In this document: positions 10,065 to 21,950 of the stretch, piece by piece | How positions within the stretch are numbered: the first letter of the stretch is position 1 | How the letters are laid out: each line of letters begins with the position of its first letter | DNA from: Heterodera schachtii | Taxonomy: Eukaryota; Nematoda; Chromadorea; Rhabditida; Heteroderidae | Direction of reading: 5' to 3' | Assembly (NCBI GenBank): GCA_023374025.1 | Contig: SIJG01000056.1 | Location: forward strand, 737,935 to 801,934 | Length of the DNA stretch: 64,000 bases | Made by a program: the position numbers and the translations under genes | Notes under the pieces: model-generated | Database searches by the model: none | What the model was told of the DNA's origin: nothing | The model's input: only the letters and a program-made list of their open reading frames with translations

Positions 10065-12024
10065 ATGGAAATCCTTGACGAATTTATTGTTGTTGACGAA
10101 AGGGTGATCAGTGTAGCTATCCAAATGAATGGAAACTGTACTTTTCGTGATGTGACACAATTTGCTGCACTGTAAATTTATTTTTTAATAAAAAAATATA
10201 TTTAAAAAGCAATCAAATTTTAATAGCATAATTAATAATTAGCCAAACATCATTTTTTTATATAAATCAATCGCGCACATATATTTTCAGTAAATTTATG
10301 GCAAGCACTGGTCCCACATTGAAAATCAAGGACATTGGCAATGCTTCTTCTTCCAATCCGTCGAATTCGGAGGAGCCATTAGCACAAATTGTCCGTTGGA
10401 ATTGGGACCAAAATGGGGCACAACAGATCATTAGTGTAAGTTTAAAGAAATGATCAAATAAGAAATGAATTAAATTAATCAATTAAATCATTTAGACCAA
10501 CACACTAAACAAGGGCAGTGAACTAAGTTACGGCATCTGTGCCAATGCCAATGGTTCTTCATTTGTTATACGAATTCTCAAAAAGCGGGAGAAGAAAAAG
10601 TAATCCGTGTGAAGAATATCGTTTCAATTATGGTCAAAAATTAGGGTTTTTGGGTTCAAATTCTAATTCTCGATGTTACCCTTGGGATTTTCAAAAAAAT
10701 CTTTAAAAAATCCAAGAATTCTAATCCTAATCCCGATCGAAATTGAGAGCTGTTCTCCGACCACTAAATATTTATTCCATTAGTCTCTTCTCGGCGCCTT
10801 CCAGCTTACCTGATGACGACGATTTAACGGTGAAAATTGGTGACAAACAGGTGAAAAACAGAAAAAGAGCACAATGCCATTCCTCACAGCCCCAATTTAT
10901 TTTCATAAGGCAGATCACTGATAAAATTGGGCATTGCTCCGATCTTAAAAAGAGATTAAATCATTGCTAAGATTGGATAGATCACTAATAAATCTTGGTC
11001 AGATCACTGACAAATGTTTTTAATCAGACCGCTGATAATTCTTGTTCTAATCACTACAATTGATCAGATCGCTGTGTCCACCCATTGGTGATTAGCATTA
11101 ATATTCTTATCAGATCTCTTATTATCTTGGTCAAATCACTGACAAATGTGATCAGATCAATAAATAAATCTTGGTCAGAGCACTTTAATTAATTTTGCTC
11201 AGATCACTGAAAACCCTTTCTGATCAGGTCGCTGTGTCCGCCCATTGGCTGTCGTCCGTTTCCCCGGTGATCAGTCGCATGCTCAGCGTGGAGATGAAGG
11301 AGAAGCAGCAGCGAATGATCACTTTGGACGAATTGGGCGTGGACATGGACCAATTCAAGCAGTTTTTGGAGGCCATCTCTTTGCTGAGCGAACCATTTCT
11401 GCCAAACCGTAAAATTTTCTCATTTTTTTTAAACTGGTCACAAATTCTCAGCTAAAAATGTGCTGATGCTGCTCAATTTGGCCGACTACTTCCAGGTGGG
11501 TGCCCTTGCAGGCCAGGGCTGGACGTAATTACGGGAATTACGGCGTTTTGGGCCCCCCTAACTACCGATTACGGGTTACGGCTTTTTGAGATCTCTCCGT
11601 AATTTTGATACCTAACTATTTTGGGCCCCCCTACAGACAGACTCCATCCTTTTTTTTCAAAATAATTTTTACTAATTTATCAATTAATTAGGCTAATATA
11701 TTTGGGACACTAACTGTGCTGTTTTGAGGTTGTCGTGTTGAAGTCACGCTGTGAAACGCATCTGATCAATTGCGTGGAAATTCCGCTGATCGACCGTTTC
11801 CTTCTGATTGAACATTTCGAACTTGACAATTTGAAAGTGATTAATTAATTATTTTAATTTTAATTATTTTAAATAATTTTTAATTTTATTTCCAATTTTA
11901 GAATTACTTTTTGCATTTGAATGTTGACAAATTCCGTGCCTTTTTCGTTGCGAACAATGAACAGTTTTTTCCTAAGATCAGCAAAGAATTTTTGTTGGCT
12001 TTGTCCATCCGACTTTGTGGATGA
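10065..12024 (+). CDS. BTB/POZ domain protein, copy 3 (complete, 292 aa)
   Basis: Exons: 10065-10171, 10291-10435, 10496-10599, 10784-10850, 11228-11408, 11452-11495, 11729-11836 and 11902-12024. All phases match and no stop interrupts. The N-terminal domain runs from MEILDEFIVVDERVISVAI to SSFVIRILKKREKK. The BTB part starts at DDDDLTVKIGDKQ and continues VAVSAHWLSSVSPVISRM, with MITLDELGVDMDQFKQFLEA and NVLMLLNLADYFQ. The tail VVVLKSRCETHLINC ends with LLALSIRLCG. TTTTTTCAG ends 24 bases before the ATG, so either a 5'UTR intron or spliced-leader addition is likely. Introns are short apart from intron 4 and a small insertion in intron 6. The likely role is as a dimerising adaptor, by family. 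Confidence 0.8.
11068..11090 (+). pseudogene. Vestigial start of exon 5 inside intron 4 of copy 3
   Basis: ATCGCTGTGTCCACCCATTG follows a TGATCAG acceptor exactly as at the true exon 5 (11228), but the next codon is TGA and homology stops. It reads IAVSTHW then stop. It lies within the TGATCAG-type tandem repeat, so it is probably a by-product of repeat expansion. Confidence 0.6.
11508..11645. mobile_element. Partial CAGGG-ended insertion with ATTACGG repeats, intron 6 of copy 3
   Basis: CAGGGCTGGACGTAATTACG begins an insertion absent from the corresponding intron of copy 8, which continues CTTGCAGACGG. Inside are repeated ATTACGG and GGGCCCCCCTA motifs. I found no matching right end. Confidence 0.35.
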
Positions 12025-13096
12025 ATTTGTTAAATTATGATTGGATCAGGAGCATTGATCAAATTGATTTTTTTTTTTTTTGAATTTTCATTAAATGTTT
12101 TTATATAAATTTTCTTATTTTAAATTGTCTATTTTTCTGATTTGTCTTAAAAATCTTTGTTATAATGTATCAAGATGTTATCAAAAATTGAAAATAAGTT
12201 CGATTTCAATCAGGTTGTGGGATTGGATCGGTTCTGATTTATCAAAAATGTTCTGATTTGAGTGTGGTGACCAAATATTGTTCTGATTTCCACATAATTT
12301 TGAAATTTTATGGGTAATGTATTTTACCAAAAGATTCAAAGTTTGGCGCAAATTTGGTCATTTTTGGACAAAAATCTGTTAAAAACTAGCCAAAATTAGC
12401 GCCTATCGGACCCGCCGAACCCTAAAAATCCTTATTTTCTTAAAAATTGGCTCAAATCAGAAAATTGGAAAAATTTCCGATAAAGTCTGTTAACGAACTT
12501 CACTCAAATTTTCAAAATTTCCCGGCAATGCCAATAGGCACCGCCGGACCCACTCCCTCCACCGTTTCCCTCAAAATTTTTTTTGCAAAAATTCACCGCA
12601 AAAAATTTGTTAAAAATCTTGTTTTTTGATTCCGATTGCACTGAAATATTAATTTACTCGCCAAAATTGTTCAAACCCATAATGGGAGGTGAAAAATATA
12701 ATATTTGGTATGTTTTTGATCGAATAAAATGTAAAATATTTGAAGCAATTTCGCAAAATGTTTCGACCCTAAATTTGTTTATTTTTTGTGCCCGATGTTC
12801 TGACTTTGAAAATATTTAATCCAATCCTGGCTTAATACCTAAAACAAAAATAGGTAATTATGGGCATTTTTTTTTCTTAAATTTTGATGCCATTTTAGCT
12901 TTTATGAGTGACTGACTGGCGATACAAAGATATTGCCGTGTTCAATTAATGGGATCAATTAATTCCTGTTTTTTCCATTATGAAATCAATTAGTGATGGC
13001 ATGAATAAACTTGGCAATTGTTTAATCAATTTCGAGAGCAATAATGTTTACCTATTTGTTTTTCTATTTTCTCTCACATTTTTGTTATTTTCACAT

Positions 13097-13104
13097 GTAA
13101 ACAA
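13097..13104 (+). promoter_or_regulatory. Forkhead-type motif GTAAACAA upstream of BTB copy 4
   Basis: CACATGTAAACAAAATCAATGAATAAACAATG repeats the block seen before copies 1, 2, 6 and 7 (given here as separate short cores: GTAAACAA, ATAAACAA). It lies 473 bases before the ATG, further than in copy 2, because a small palindromic element has inserted between. Confidence 0.35.
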
Positions 13105-13376
13105 AATCAATGAATAAACAATGATTTCTCTTACCTAAGGTATTGATCATGGATGGGTTCGCATTTGCTTACAAATTCTCTTAAATGTTTTCCATATTTT
13201 GAGTTTTTTCCATAAAATTTTTTGAAAATTTATATTATCTTTTAATGAAAAATCAAAAAAAAATTTTTCTAATGTTCTAAGTCCAAAACGAAAGTCCGGT
13301 GCTTTATGTACTTATATTCGTTTTTAAGTCTATTTTAATTGATGTTCATTTCCAAAAATATTTGATTTTTAAAATA

Positions 13377-13493
13377 TCGTATTTACTCTAATTACATGCC
13401 CGTCTCCATTAATCTCCCCGTCTCTAATTATCTCCCTCTTTCTGAGGTGGTTGAAAAATAATATACCCGGGCATACAATTAGAGAAAATACGG
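13377..13493. mobile_element. Small palindromic element (about 115 bp)
   Basis: CGTATTTACTCTAATTACAT at the left pairs with ATTAGAGAAAATACGG at the right, with CCCG/CGGG continuing the pairing inward. It is a short inverted-repeat element in the 5' flank of copy 4. No target duplication was assigned. Confidence 0.45.
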
Positions 13494-13569
13494 TGTATAA
13501 AATACATAAAATAATTTTTTTTATATTCTTCGACAAAAATAAATTATAGCATATATATACATACATTCA

Positions 13570-16204
13570 ATGGAAATTTTTGACAAATTTATTGTTGTTG
13601 ACGAAAAAGCGATCAGTGAATTCTCTGTCCAAAAATGTGACAAATGCAACTGGACATTTTGTGATGTGACCCAATTTGCTGCACTGTAATTTTCATTTTT
13701 GAAATTCATATTTATAAATTTGCTCTTTTTGAAAAGTGTGGCGGGCGGAATGTGTTTTTCGCAGGGTTTCGATCTCAAAATTTTGAAAATCCTCATTTGC
13801 CACTAAAATACCTCAAAAAAACCTTCATTTGGAATTAAAAATCCTCATTTTTTTAAACATCATAAAATTGCGAACAAAATCAGTCAACTTTCATATTTTT
13901 CGTTTGAAACAATCACGGCGCCTATCAGCGCCGCCGGACTTATTTTTCTTAAAAAATTGGCCGAAAAATCGCAAAATTTGTAATTTTTGGTAAAAATTTA
14001 TAACAATCTCATAAAACGACCAAACAAATAAAAAAAATTCGATTTTTTATTGTTTTAATAAATTGACAATTCTCTTAAATTTTTGCTTTTAAATTGCTTT
14101 TTTTGTGCGCGGTTTTTCCAAAAAAAACTTTGGGAACGTTGGGAGGGGGTCCGGCAGTGCCGATAGGCGCTGCCGGAAAAAATTTGAGATTTTGAGTGCG
14201 ATTTGTTAACAGATTTTGTCAAAAAAATGATTTTGACTGAGGATTTTTCGAAAAAATGTTTAAGATTTGAAGAAAAAATTCGAACATTTTGCCAAATATA
14301 CCTAATTTTTCAAAAAATCATGCGTTTTTGTCACTTTTTTATCAAAAGACCACAAAAATCCTCAAATTTCTCAAAAGACCACAAAAATCCGCAAATCCTC
14401 ATTTTCCTAAAAAATCCTCTTTGACCCTCTAAAAGAGCACAAAATGAGGAAAAATCCTCAGATATCGAAACCCTGGTTTTTCGTGAGCTTCTATCGTCAA
14501 ATGTAATTCGAAGAAAAAACAAACCAAAAATCCTAGCTTAATAAAACACACCCAATTGAAAATCAAGGACATTGGCAATGCTTCCAAGCCGCCGAATGCG
14601 CCGGTGATTCCGTTGGCACAAATTGTTCGTTGGAATTGGGACCAAAATGGGGCACAACAAATTAACGGAGTGAGGAATTTAAAAAGTGTGATCAAAATTT
14701 TTAATCATTTAAATTATTTTAGACCTATACACTTAACAAAGGCAGTGAAATTAATTGCGGTTGCTGTACCAATGCTTCTTCATTTGTTATACGAATTCTC
14801 AAAAAGCGGGAGACAAAAAAGTAATCAGGTGCAAAGTAGTGTTACAATTTGGTCAAAACTTTACGATTTTTGAGTTCGAATTCGAATTTTCAACCTCACA
14901 TTTGGGGTTTTCCTAAAAAAATTCGATGTGTCTTTTAAAAAATCCAAGAATTCTAATCCGAATCCCGGTCTGCGTTGAGTGCTGTTCTCCGATCACTAAA
15001 CAAACTTTTTATCGTTCCCCCATTCAGCCTGTTCCATGCGCCTTCCAGCAGTTTAACTGATCACGACGAATTGACAGTGAAAATTGGCGACAAACAGGTG
15101 AAAAACAGAAGGAGAGCACATGGCATTCATCCCAGCCCAAATTTATTTGAATTCTGATAAATTTGACAGATATAAAACAGAGGGTATTGATCAGATCTTG
15201 AAAAGAGATTAAAAATCATTGCTAAGATTTTATAGACACTAATAAATCTTGGTCAGATCACTGACAAATGTTTTTAATCAGACCGCTGATAATTCTTGTT
15301 CTAATCACTAACAGTTTGATCAGATCACAATAAATCCCGGTCAAATCACTGTTGATTCATCTTGGTCAGATCACTAATAAATCTTGATCCTGTCACTGAT
15401 AATCCATTCTGATCAGATCGCTGTGTCCGCCCATTGGCTGTCGTCCGTTTCCCCGGTGATCAGTCGCATGCTCAGCGTGGAGATGAAGGAGAAGCAGCAG
15501 CGAATGATCACTTTGGACGAATTGGGCGTGGACATGGACCAATTCAAGCAGTTTTTGGAGGCCATCACTTATCTGACAATGAACGAACCTTTTTTGCCCA
15601 ACCGTAATTCAATGATACCTGTATTTATTAAACCCCCTGCTGAGGGGTTAAGATTTTTAATTTTTTTTAAAAATATGTATTCTTAATTTTAAGCTAAAAA
15701 TGTGCTGATCCTGCTCAAATTGGTCGATTACTTCCAGGTGGGTGTTCTTCAAAAAGTCGAAAAAAAGAAAAGAAAATTTTAACACATTTTTAAAAATTCA
15801 CCATAAATTCTCTTTTTTTTATTAAAAAACGCACCAAATTTTTTGTCCAAAAATATTTTTCTCTCGTGGCTCCTAATTTTATTCAAATTTTATTTATTTA
15901 TTTCTGTTTTGAGGTTGCTGTGTTGAAGTCGTGCTGTGAAAAGCATCTGATCAATTGCGTTGAAATTCCGCTGATCGACCGTTTCCTTCTGATTGACCGC
16001 TTCGGACTCGACAATTTGAAAGTGATTACTTTTCAAATATTTTAAATTTAAATTTTAAATTTAATTTCCCATTTTTAGAATTATTTTTTGCATTTGAATG
16101 TTGACAAATTTCGTGCCTTTTTCACTGCGAACAATGAACAATTGTCTTCGGCGGTTGTCAGCAAAGAATTTTTGTGGGCTTTGTGCGTCCGACTTTGTGC
16201 ATGA
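13570..16204 (+). CDS. BTB/POZ domain protein, copy 4 (complete, 293 aa)
   Basis: Exons: 13570-13685, 14537-14669, 14723-14820, 15028-15097, 15417-15603, 15694-15737, 15914-16021 and 16079-16204. The frame is open throughout. Intron 1 is 851 bases because a hAT element landed in it. The 5' part of exon 2 has been replaced by flanking sequence: LIKHTQLKIKDIGN stands where other copies have EFMTSDYPTLKIKDIGN, still in frame from a TCCTAG acceptor. The BTB part (DHDELTVKIGDKQ, IAVSAHWLSSVSPVISRM) and tail (VAVLKSCCEKHLINC to ALCVRLCA) are intact. Donor 2 is GTGAGG instead of GTAAG. It is an intact copy, though the altered exon 2 makes splicing less sure. Confidence 0.72.
13762..14475. mobile_element. 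hAT-type element, 714 bp, in intron 1 of copy 4
   Basis: The ends are CAGGGTTTCGATCT and AGATATCGAAACCCTG. The 8-bp duplication GTTTTTCG is perfect (13754-13761 and 14476-14483). AAATCCTC / GAGGATTT units cluster inside both ends. GC palindromes lie at 13915-13940 and 14150-14176. The shared core string ATTTGTTAACAGATTTT follows the second palindrome. Non-autonomous. Confidence 0.85.
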
Positions 16205-16428
16205 ATTTGTTATAACTCTGCTGATCAGGCTTTAATCAAATTGAATAATGCCTTTGCTGAATGTTTTTGCATTTTCAATAATGTTGGTGAAAATTTTGGC
16301 ATCTTTTGTTATAAATTTTAACAATTATATTAAAACGGGTAATTACGGCATTTTTTGCTTAAACTTTGGCATTTTAGGGTAATAGCGAACTTTTAACATT
16401 TTGATGAATATTTTTTCATTTTCAATGA

Positions 16429-17473
16429 TTTTGGTGAACATTTTGGCATTTTTTACTACAAAATTTACATTTTTATACAAAATATATCATCTCCAATTCA
16501 AATTTTATTTGTCCTTTTTTTTAATAAACAAAGATAGAAATAAAAATTAATCACAACATATTATGCTATTTATGTATATGTTAAATATAATAATATTAAT
16601 ATAATATATACAGAAAATGCACCTAAATATTAAAAGGGAAGGTCGAAAAGACACAAAAAAAACAAACGAAAGGCCAAAAACAATACAATTTGAATAAATA
16701 AAACAAATTCCACAATTCGAAGGGGCCAATTGCTACCGTAATCCAATTTGTAGGCACTTCGTTAGGCATATTCAAATTTGTGGTTGGCATTACTGTGACA
16801 TTTCATCATTGGTCACGCATGCACAAATTCAGCGGTTGTTCATCAACAGCAGCAGCAACTTATGCATTCGGTTGTTGGTGTAGCTGATGTTGGTTTTGTT
16901 GTTGTTGCTGTTGTACCACCACGTGCAGAATGGGCGGCCGGGCGAGCAGTTCACGGAGTGACGACAGCGACGAGGACACTCGCTGCTGCTGGTGCGGCTG
17001 CGAGTGCAGCGGCGACTGTTGCGAATGCAGCGATGACAATGATGGCGACTGTTGGTGTTGTTGTTGTGCCGTGGTCGCCGTGGATGGCACAGTCGCTGCT
17101 TGGCCAACGCATGGTGACGATGAGGCGCTGCGCCGGCGACAGCCATTGCGGCTGCGGCAGCGTTTACAATAGCCGGCGGTCGTTCCAACTCGCGGCGCAA
17201 GGTGGGCAGGTCTGAACGCGAGAAAATTAAAATTTAGTTTATGGCGGCAGCATACTGTAACACCTAAAATTATGCTAATCAAGACATACTGTCGTATCGT
17301 TAAATCTGGCTTACCGTCCACCACCATTTGTTGGTGTTGTTGACTTGGTTCTTTTTGCTGGTGGTGTTGCTGCGTTGCGTTCAGTGACGTCTTAGCCCCC
17401 CCCCCGGCACTACCGTACACAATGGTCGTCTGCTGCGACGCCGCTACCGTAGTCGCCGCGCCGCCAGCGTCGC
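16429..17473 (-). pseudogene. Duplicated 3' end of the nuclear receptor gene (broken)
   Basis: On the minus strand this matches the last part of exon 15, intron 15, exon 16 and the 3' flank of the receptor gene (32085-33389). Recognisable pieces are KTSLNATQQHHQQ and MVVDG (exon 15 part), then [20 protein letters not shown] with [17 protein letters not shown] (exon 16). After MAVAGA the frame shifts, and a TAA replaces codons in the tail after HQQPNA, so the PLNL ending is out of reach. Homology stops abruptly at 17473 (AGCGTCGCC), equal to 33389 in the gene. The 3' flank (16430-16630) also matches 32085-32290. Upstream exons, including the DNA-binding domain, are absent. Confidence 0.85.
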
Positions 17474-18311
17474 CCCATTAAAATTTTTTTATTCATGTAC
17501 AAAAAAATCAGAGCAAAAAAAGTTCGAAATCACTAAATTTTTGAGTTCCTTTTGGCTATAACTTTTTTGAAACTTAACAAAAAAATTTTAAACTTTGCAA
17601 ATTAATTTTAAACACACAGAGCTATCGAAAACACCAAGAAAATGCTTAGTTTGATTGACAATTAACAAAGTAATGGCCCAAAAAACGGAGACGTTTTGGG
17701 ATGCACCATATCATTTAACTCTTTCACTATAATTCACCCAAATTATTTTTTTCAAAAAATTATCAATAATTTTCCTTATCTTTTTTATTCAAAAATATTT
17801 ATTTATTTAATTAAATTTACCCTTCAAATTTTTGTTCTCTTTCATCAGTTTAGGGCATCCAAAACATGCACATAAAGCAAAATATGCGTATGTATAAAAA
17901 TGTGAAAAGTATGCACATAAATTTTCCAAAATTGAGAGTAAAATTTCTTAAACTCCATTAAATTTAAGCTAAAAATCTCGAAAATAGCTTTGAAAATCAT
18001 TTTTGAAGGAAAAAAAAACAAAATTAAGTTAAAATTTTTTAATTTTAATGAAAATGAGTAAAAAATGGAAATTTTTCCATTTTGGACTTATTTTTGTCAG
18101 AAATTTTCAATTTTGAAAAAAAATACATTTTTTATTATAGTACTTTGTACAAATGTATTAAATATTCACTCCAATTAATATCGTTTCCCAAACATTTGTT
18201 TTTCTAATTAACAATAAAATATTTTGAAATAATTAGCCATAAAATGTTTTTTAAATAAAATAAATTAAAACTGTTTGAATTTTTCAACAGAAATAAATTA
18301 AAAGCACAAAC
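17474..18311. other. Spacer between the receptor-tail copy and BTB copy 5
   Basis: AT-rich with no gene recognised. TTTTTCAACAG ending at 18290 is a candidate 3' splice site 21 bases before the copy 5 ATG, matching the sites before copies 3, 6 and 8. Confidence 0.5.
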
Positions 18312-18475
18312 AATGGAAATTTTTGACAAATTTATTGTTGTTTACGAAAAAGCGATCAGTGAATTAACTGTCTCACAAAACTGTGACGACTGCAACTGGT
18401 CATTTCGTGATGTCACCCAATTTGCACCAAAATTTTAGCCAACTGATTCTTTCTATGTAAATCAAATATCGTACT

Positions 18476-18585
18476 TCCTATAATAGAGCTCCCGGGGGCT
18501 CTATTTTTTAAGCCCCCTCAAAAGGGGAGATTATTTCAGGGGGGGGGGCTCTAATTTAGGGGGGGGGGGCTATATAATAGGAAAT
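18476..18585. mobile_element. Small G-rich palindromic insertion
   Basis: TTCCTATAATAGAGCTCC at the left pairs with CTATATAATAGGAA at the right; between them are runs of 9-12 G. It sits directly before the 18597 hAT element in intron 1 of copy 5. Confidence 0.4.
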
Positions 18586-18596
18586 AGGGTATGTAC

Positions 18597-19777
18597 TAGA
18601 GATGCGCCGTGACTGAAAAAACCCGTGAACCGTGAAACGTGACCGTGACCGTGAATTGGTACCGTGAATCGTGACCGTGACCGTGATCCAAAAAACCCGT
18701 GAAATTCCCGGTTTTCGTGACCGTGACCGTGAATTTTTTTAGTTAAATTTTTCCCTGTTGGCGAATTTTTTGTTTTTACACTGTCTTTTTGTGGTAATTC
18801 CAAATTTTGGTCATATTCCGATTTATTTCCATACTTTACATTTTCTAAAAATTTTTTTTTGCGGTACCAATTATAAGCCTATCAAAACAGGGTGTCCAGC
18901 AGGACGGCGAATTTTTAAAAATTTGAGTGCAATTTGTGCACAGATTTTGTACAAAAATGGCCAAATTTTGCGAATTTGCCAATTTTTATAAAATAATAAA
19001 TTTTTGTAGTCCGGCGGCGCCGGTAGGCGCCGCCAGGGGGAAAAATCTAAAATTTGATTGCAATTTGTTAACAGATTTTGTTCGTAAAATGAGCCAAAAA
19101 TGAGAACCATAAAAAATCGGTCTCGAGTCTCGGGGTCAAGTCTCGGTCTCGAGCCTCGAAAAATTTTCTGTTTCAAACAGCACTAACATTGGCACGCGCG
19201 GAGCGCCCATAATTTGCACATTTCTCATAATTTTGCGTTCAAAAACGATTCCAATCTTTTTTACAAGGTTTTTTGTTTTTGATCTATAAGTTATATTTGC
19301 CCATTATTAAGAAAAATAAGGGTTAAAGTGGACAATATTTGAAAATTTTTGGGATTTGTTAACTTGCTTTTGCACAAAATAACCTAATTTCGAGCGAGTT
19401 TTAAAGAAATTTCATGAGTTTTTATTTAAATGGGGTCATCCTTGAAACTTGACTTTTTATTTGTTTTCGCACAATATTTGTAGTTGACTTTGTTCAAAAA
19501 GTTTCAGGAATAGAAATTGGGCCGGCGGTGCCGATAGGCGCCGCCGGGGAAATTTTTGAAAATTTTGCTCTGTTTCTTACCAAAAATTTCCCAAAAAATG
19601 ACCAAATTTCTCTATGAAAACAATATGTAATTTGTAAATATTCAATTTTATCCAGTGTAAATTTTTCACGGAATAACCGTGAATTGGTACCGTGAATCGT
19701 GACCGTGACCGTGAGTGAAAAAACCCGTGAAATTCACGGTAACCGTGACCGTGACCGTGATTCACGGCGCATCTCTA
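18597..19777. mobile_element. hAT-type element, 1.18 kb, with GTGACC subterminal repeats
   Basis: The ends are TAGAGATGCGCCGTGA and TCACGGCGCATCTCTA. The perfect 8-bp duplication GTATGTAC lies at 18589-18596 and 19778-19785. CGTGACCGTGACC repeats lie inside both ends in opposite orientation. The interior carries two GC palindromes (19013-19036, 19520-19548) and a stretch of CTCGAG-like units near 19120-19160. No transposase frame was found. Confidence 0.88.
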
Positions 19778-21722
19778 GTATGTACATATTTTAAGTGAAT
19801 TTATGACAAGAGATTATCCCACATTGAAAATCACGGACATTGGCAATGGTTCGAAGCCAAATGAGGAGCCATTGGCACAAATTGTGCATTGGAATTGGGA
19901 CACAAATGGGGCACAAAAGATCAATGATGTAAGAAATTTAAAGAAATAATCAATTTAATTAATTATTTTAGACCCATACACTCAACAAAGGCAGTGAAAT
20001 TTATTACAACAGCAGTGCCAATGCTTCATCATTTATAATCCGAATTCTCAAAAAGCGGGAGAAAAAGTCCGATGAAAAGTAACGTTAAAATTTTGTGAAA
20101 ATATAATATTATTGGGATCGGATTCAAATTTTCGACGACACTTATTAGCTTTTGGATTTTCGGAAAATTCGATTTGTCCTTTAAAAATTCTCACAAAATT
20201 CTATCCTGATCCCGGTCGGAGTTGAGAGTGCTGTTCCTCTGGTCACTAACAAATAAGCATTTTTGTTCCCATTAAGTCCGTTTCCGGCGCCTTCCAACAG
20301 CTCACCTGATGACCATTTAACGGTGGAAATTGGTGACAAACAGGTGAAAAACAGAAAAGCGATGGATTTTTTTAAATTTAAATTTAAAAAAATTCATGAA
20401 AAATTCTTTTAAATGGTAGAATTTGATAAAGGTCGCCTTATTCCTGATCAGTTTTTTTAATAAAAGATTATCACTGTTCCCTGATAAATTTGATCAGCAG
20501 GTTAAAAATAAATTTGATAAGATCAATCAAGGTCACTCACTAATGATATTTTGATCAAATTAGTGAGAAAATTTGATCAGATAAATCTTGGTCAGATCAC
20601 TGATAATTAATCCATTCTGATCAGATCGCTGTGTCCGCCCATTGGCTGATGTCCGTTTCCCCGGTGATCAGTCGCATGCTCAGCGTGGAGATGAAGGAGA
20701 AGCAGCAGCGAATGATCACTTTGGACGAATTGGGCGTGGACATGGACCAATTCAAGCAGTTTTTGGAGGTCATCACTTATCAGACAATGAGCGAACCTTT
20801 TCTACCCAACCGTAATTCCATGATACTGTATTTATTCAACTTAACAACCCCCCTAAAAAAATTCTCTCTCATTTATGGGGTTGAAAATATGATTTTTTTA
20901 AATTTGGATTCCCAATTTTTAGCCAAAGATGTGCTGATGCTGCTTAAATTGGCCGACTACTTCCAGGTGAGTAGTAGTCTAATTAGTTATTACACCCTCA
21001 TTTAATGTTCAAATTTTTTAGTCTGTAAAGTTTTTGTGAGCAAAGTGTTCAGAAAAAAAATTTATTCAAACATTTTTGTAATTTTTTAGACTAAAGGAGA
21101 AATTAATGGCCATTTATGACCTCAAATTTGCTAATGAATTTGCTATTTCTAATAAAAGTGCCGCTTCGCTTTGAGGTGACCGCGTTGAAGTCGCGCTGTG
21201 AAAAGCATCTGATCAATTGCGTGGAAATTCCGCTGATCGACCGTTTCCTTTTGATTGAACGCTTTGGACTTGACAATTTGAAAGTGATTCTTTTTCAATA
21301 ATTAATTTTTTAAAATAATTTTTTGTGATTTTTTAAATTTAATTTATTTTCCCATTATTAGAATTATTTTTTGCATTTGGATGTCATCAAATTGCGTGCT
21401 TTTTTCAATGCCAACCATGAACAATTTTTGCCTGTTATCAGCAAGGAATTTTTGTGCGCTTTGTCTGTCCGAGCATTGGCCGGGCTTTGATCAAATTGAT
21501 TTTTTTTTTTTTGGCATTTTCGTAGACTTTGATCCAAATGATTTTGGCATTTTTAGGAAAATACATAAGTTATGTGAGTGCGTTCATTAATTTTTATTTA
21601 TCCATAAATAAAGCGCATTATTTTTACTAAAATAATCGATAATTTTCGGAAATATTTCTCTTTTTATAATATGTGTATGAATTTATTCAATTTTCCCCTC
21701 GCATTTTTTGTGGTTTATACAT

Positions 21723-21730
21723 GTAAACAA
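21723..21730 (+). promoter_or_regulatory. Forkhead-type motif GTAAACAA upstream of BTB copy 6
   Basis: ACATGTAAACAAAA lies 228 bases before the ATG, almost the same spacing as in copy 2 (230), and is followed by ATAAACAACAATTT. Confidence 0.4.
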
Positions 21731-21950
21731 AAATCCTCTAAAAATATATAAACAACAATTTATGTGAAATTTTAATTTTGAGGTTAAAAAAAATTCGTTT
21801 GGAAAATTTATGTCTCTTTTCCAAATACATAATACAAATAAATGTCTCCGATGGTGTCCCCTTATGAATTCATTAAAATTCAATTTTTTACCACTTTTTG
21901 TACTTTCATTGACAAAATATTTTTCAATTTTTCGACAGAAATAAATAAAA

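Larger units (their letters stand above)
12025..13569. other. Spacer between BTB copies 3 and 4
   Basis: No gene was recognised. About 12194-12830 looks like a decayed transposon, starting CAGGTTGTGGGATTGGAT and ending ATCCAATCCTGG. It contains GTTCTGATTT motifs and two GC palindromes (12400-12420, 12521-12547). A forkhead-type motif is at 13097-13104 and a small palindromic element at 13377-13493. Confidence 0.55.
18312..21490 (+). pseudogene. BTB-family gene copy 5, exon 1 donor deleted
   Basis: Exon 1 starts at 18312 (MEIFDKFIVVYEKAISELTV). The usual ending GCTGCACT|GTAA is deleted, so the frame runs ..CAATTTGCACCAAAATTTTAG and stops. Exons 2-8 are intact: 19796-19928, 19972-20078, 20277-20343, 20625-20811, 20923-20966, 21176-21283 and 21362-21490. 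The BTB part reads DDHLTVEIGDKQ and then IAVSAHWLMSVSPVISRM. The tail ends in ALSVRALAGL, shared with copy 6, because the sequence coding for LCG plus part of the 3' flank has been lost. Either the gene is dead or it uses another first exon. Intron 1 carries a 1.2-kb hAT element. Confidence 0.65.

Noticed and set aside
16862..17215. Plus-strand open frame of 117 codons, Val/Ala rich
   Set aside because: It is the antisense of the duplicated receptor exon 16 (CAG/GTC-rich repeats). The minus strand carries the recognisable protein homology.
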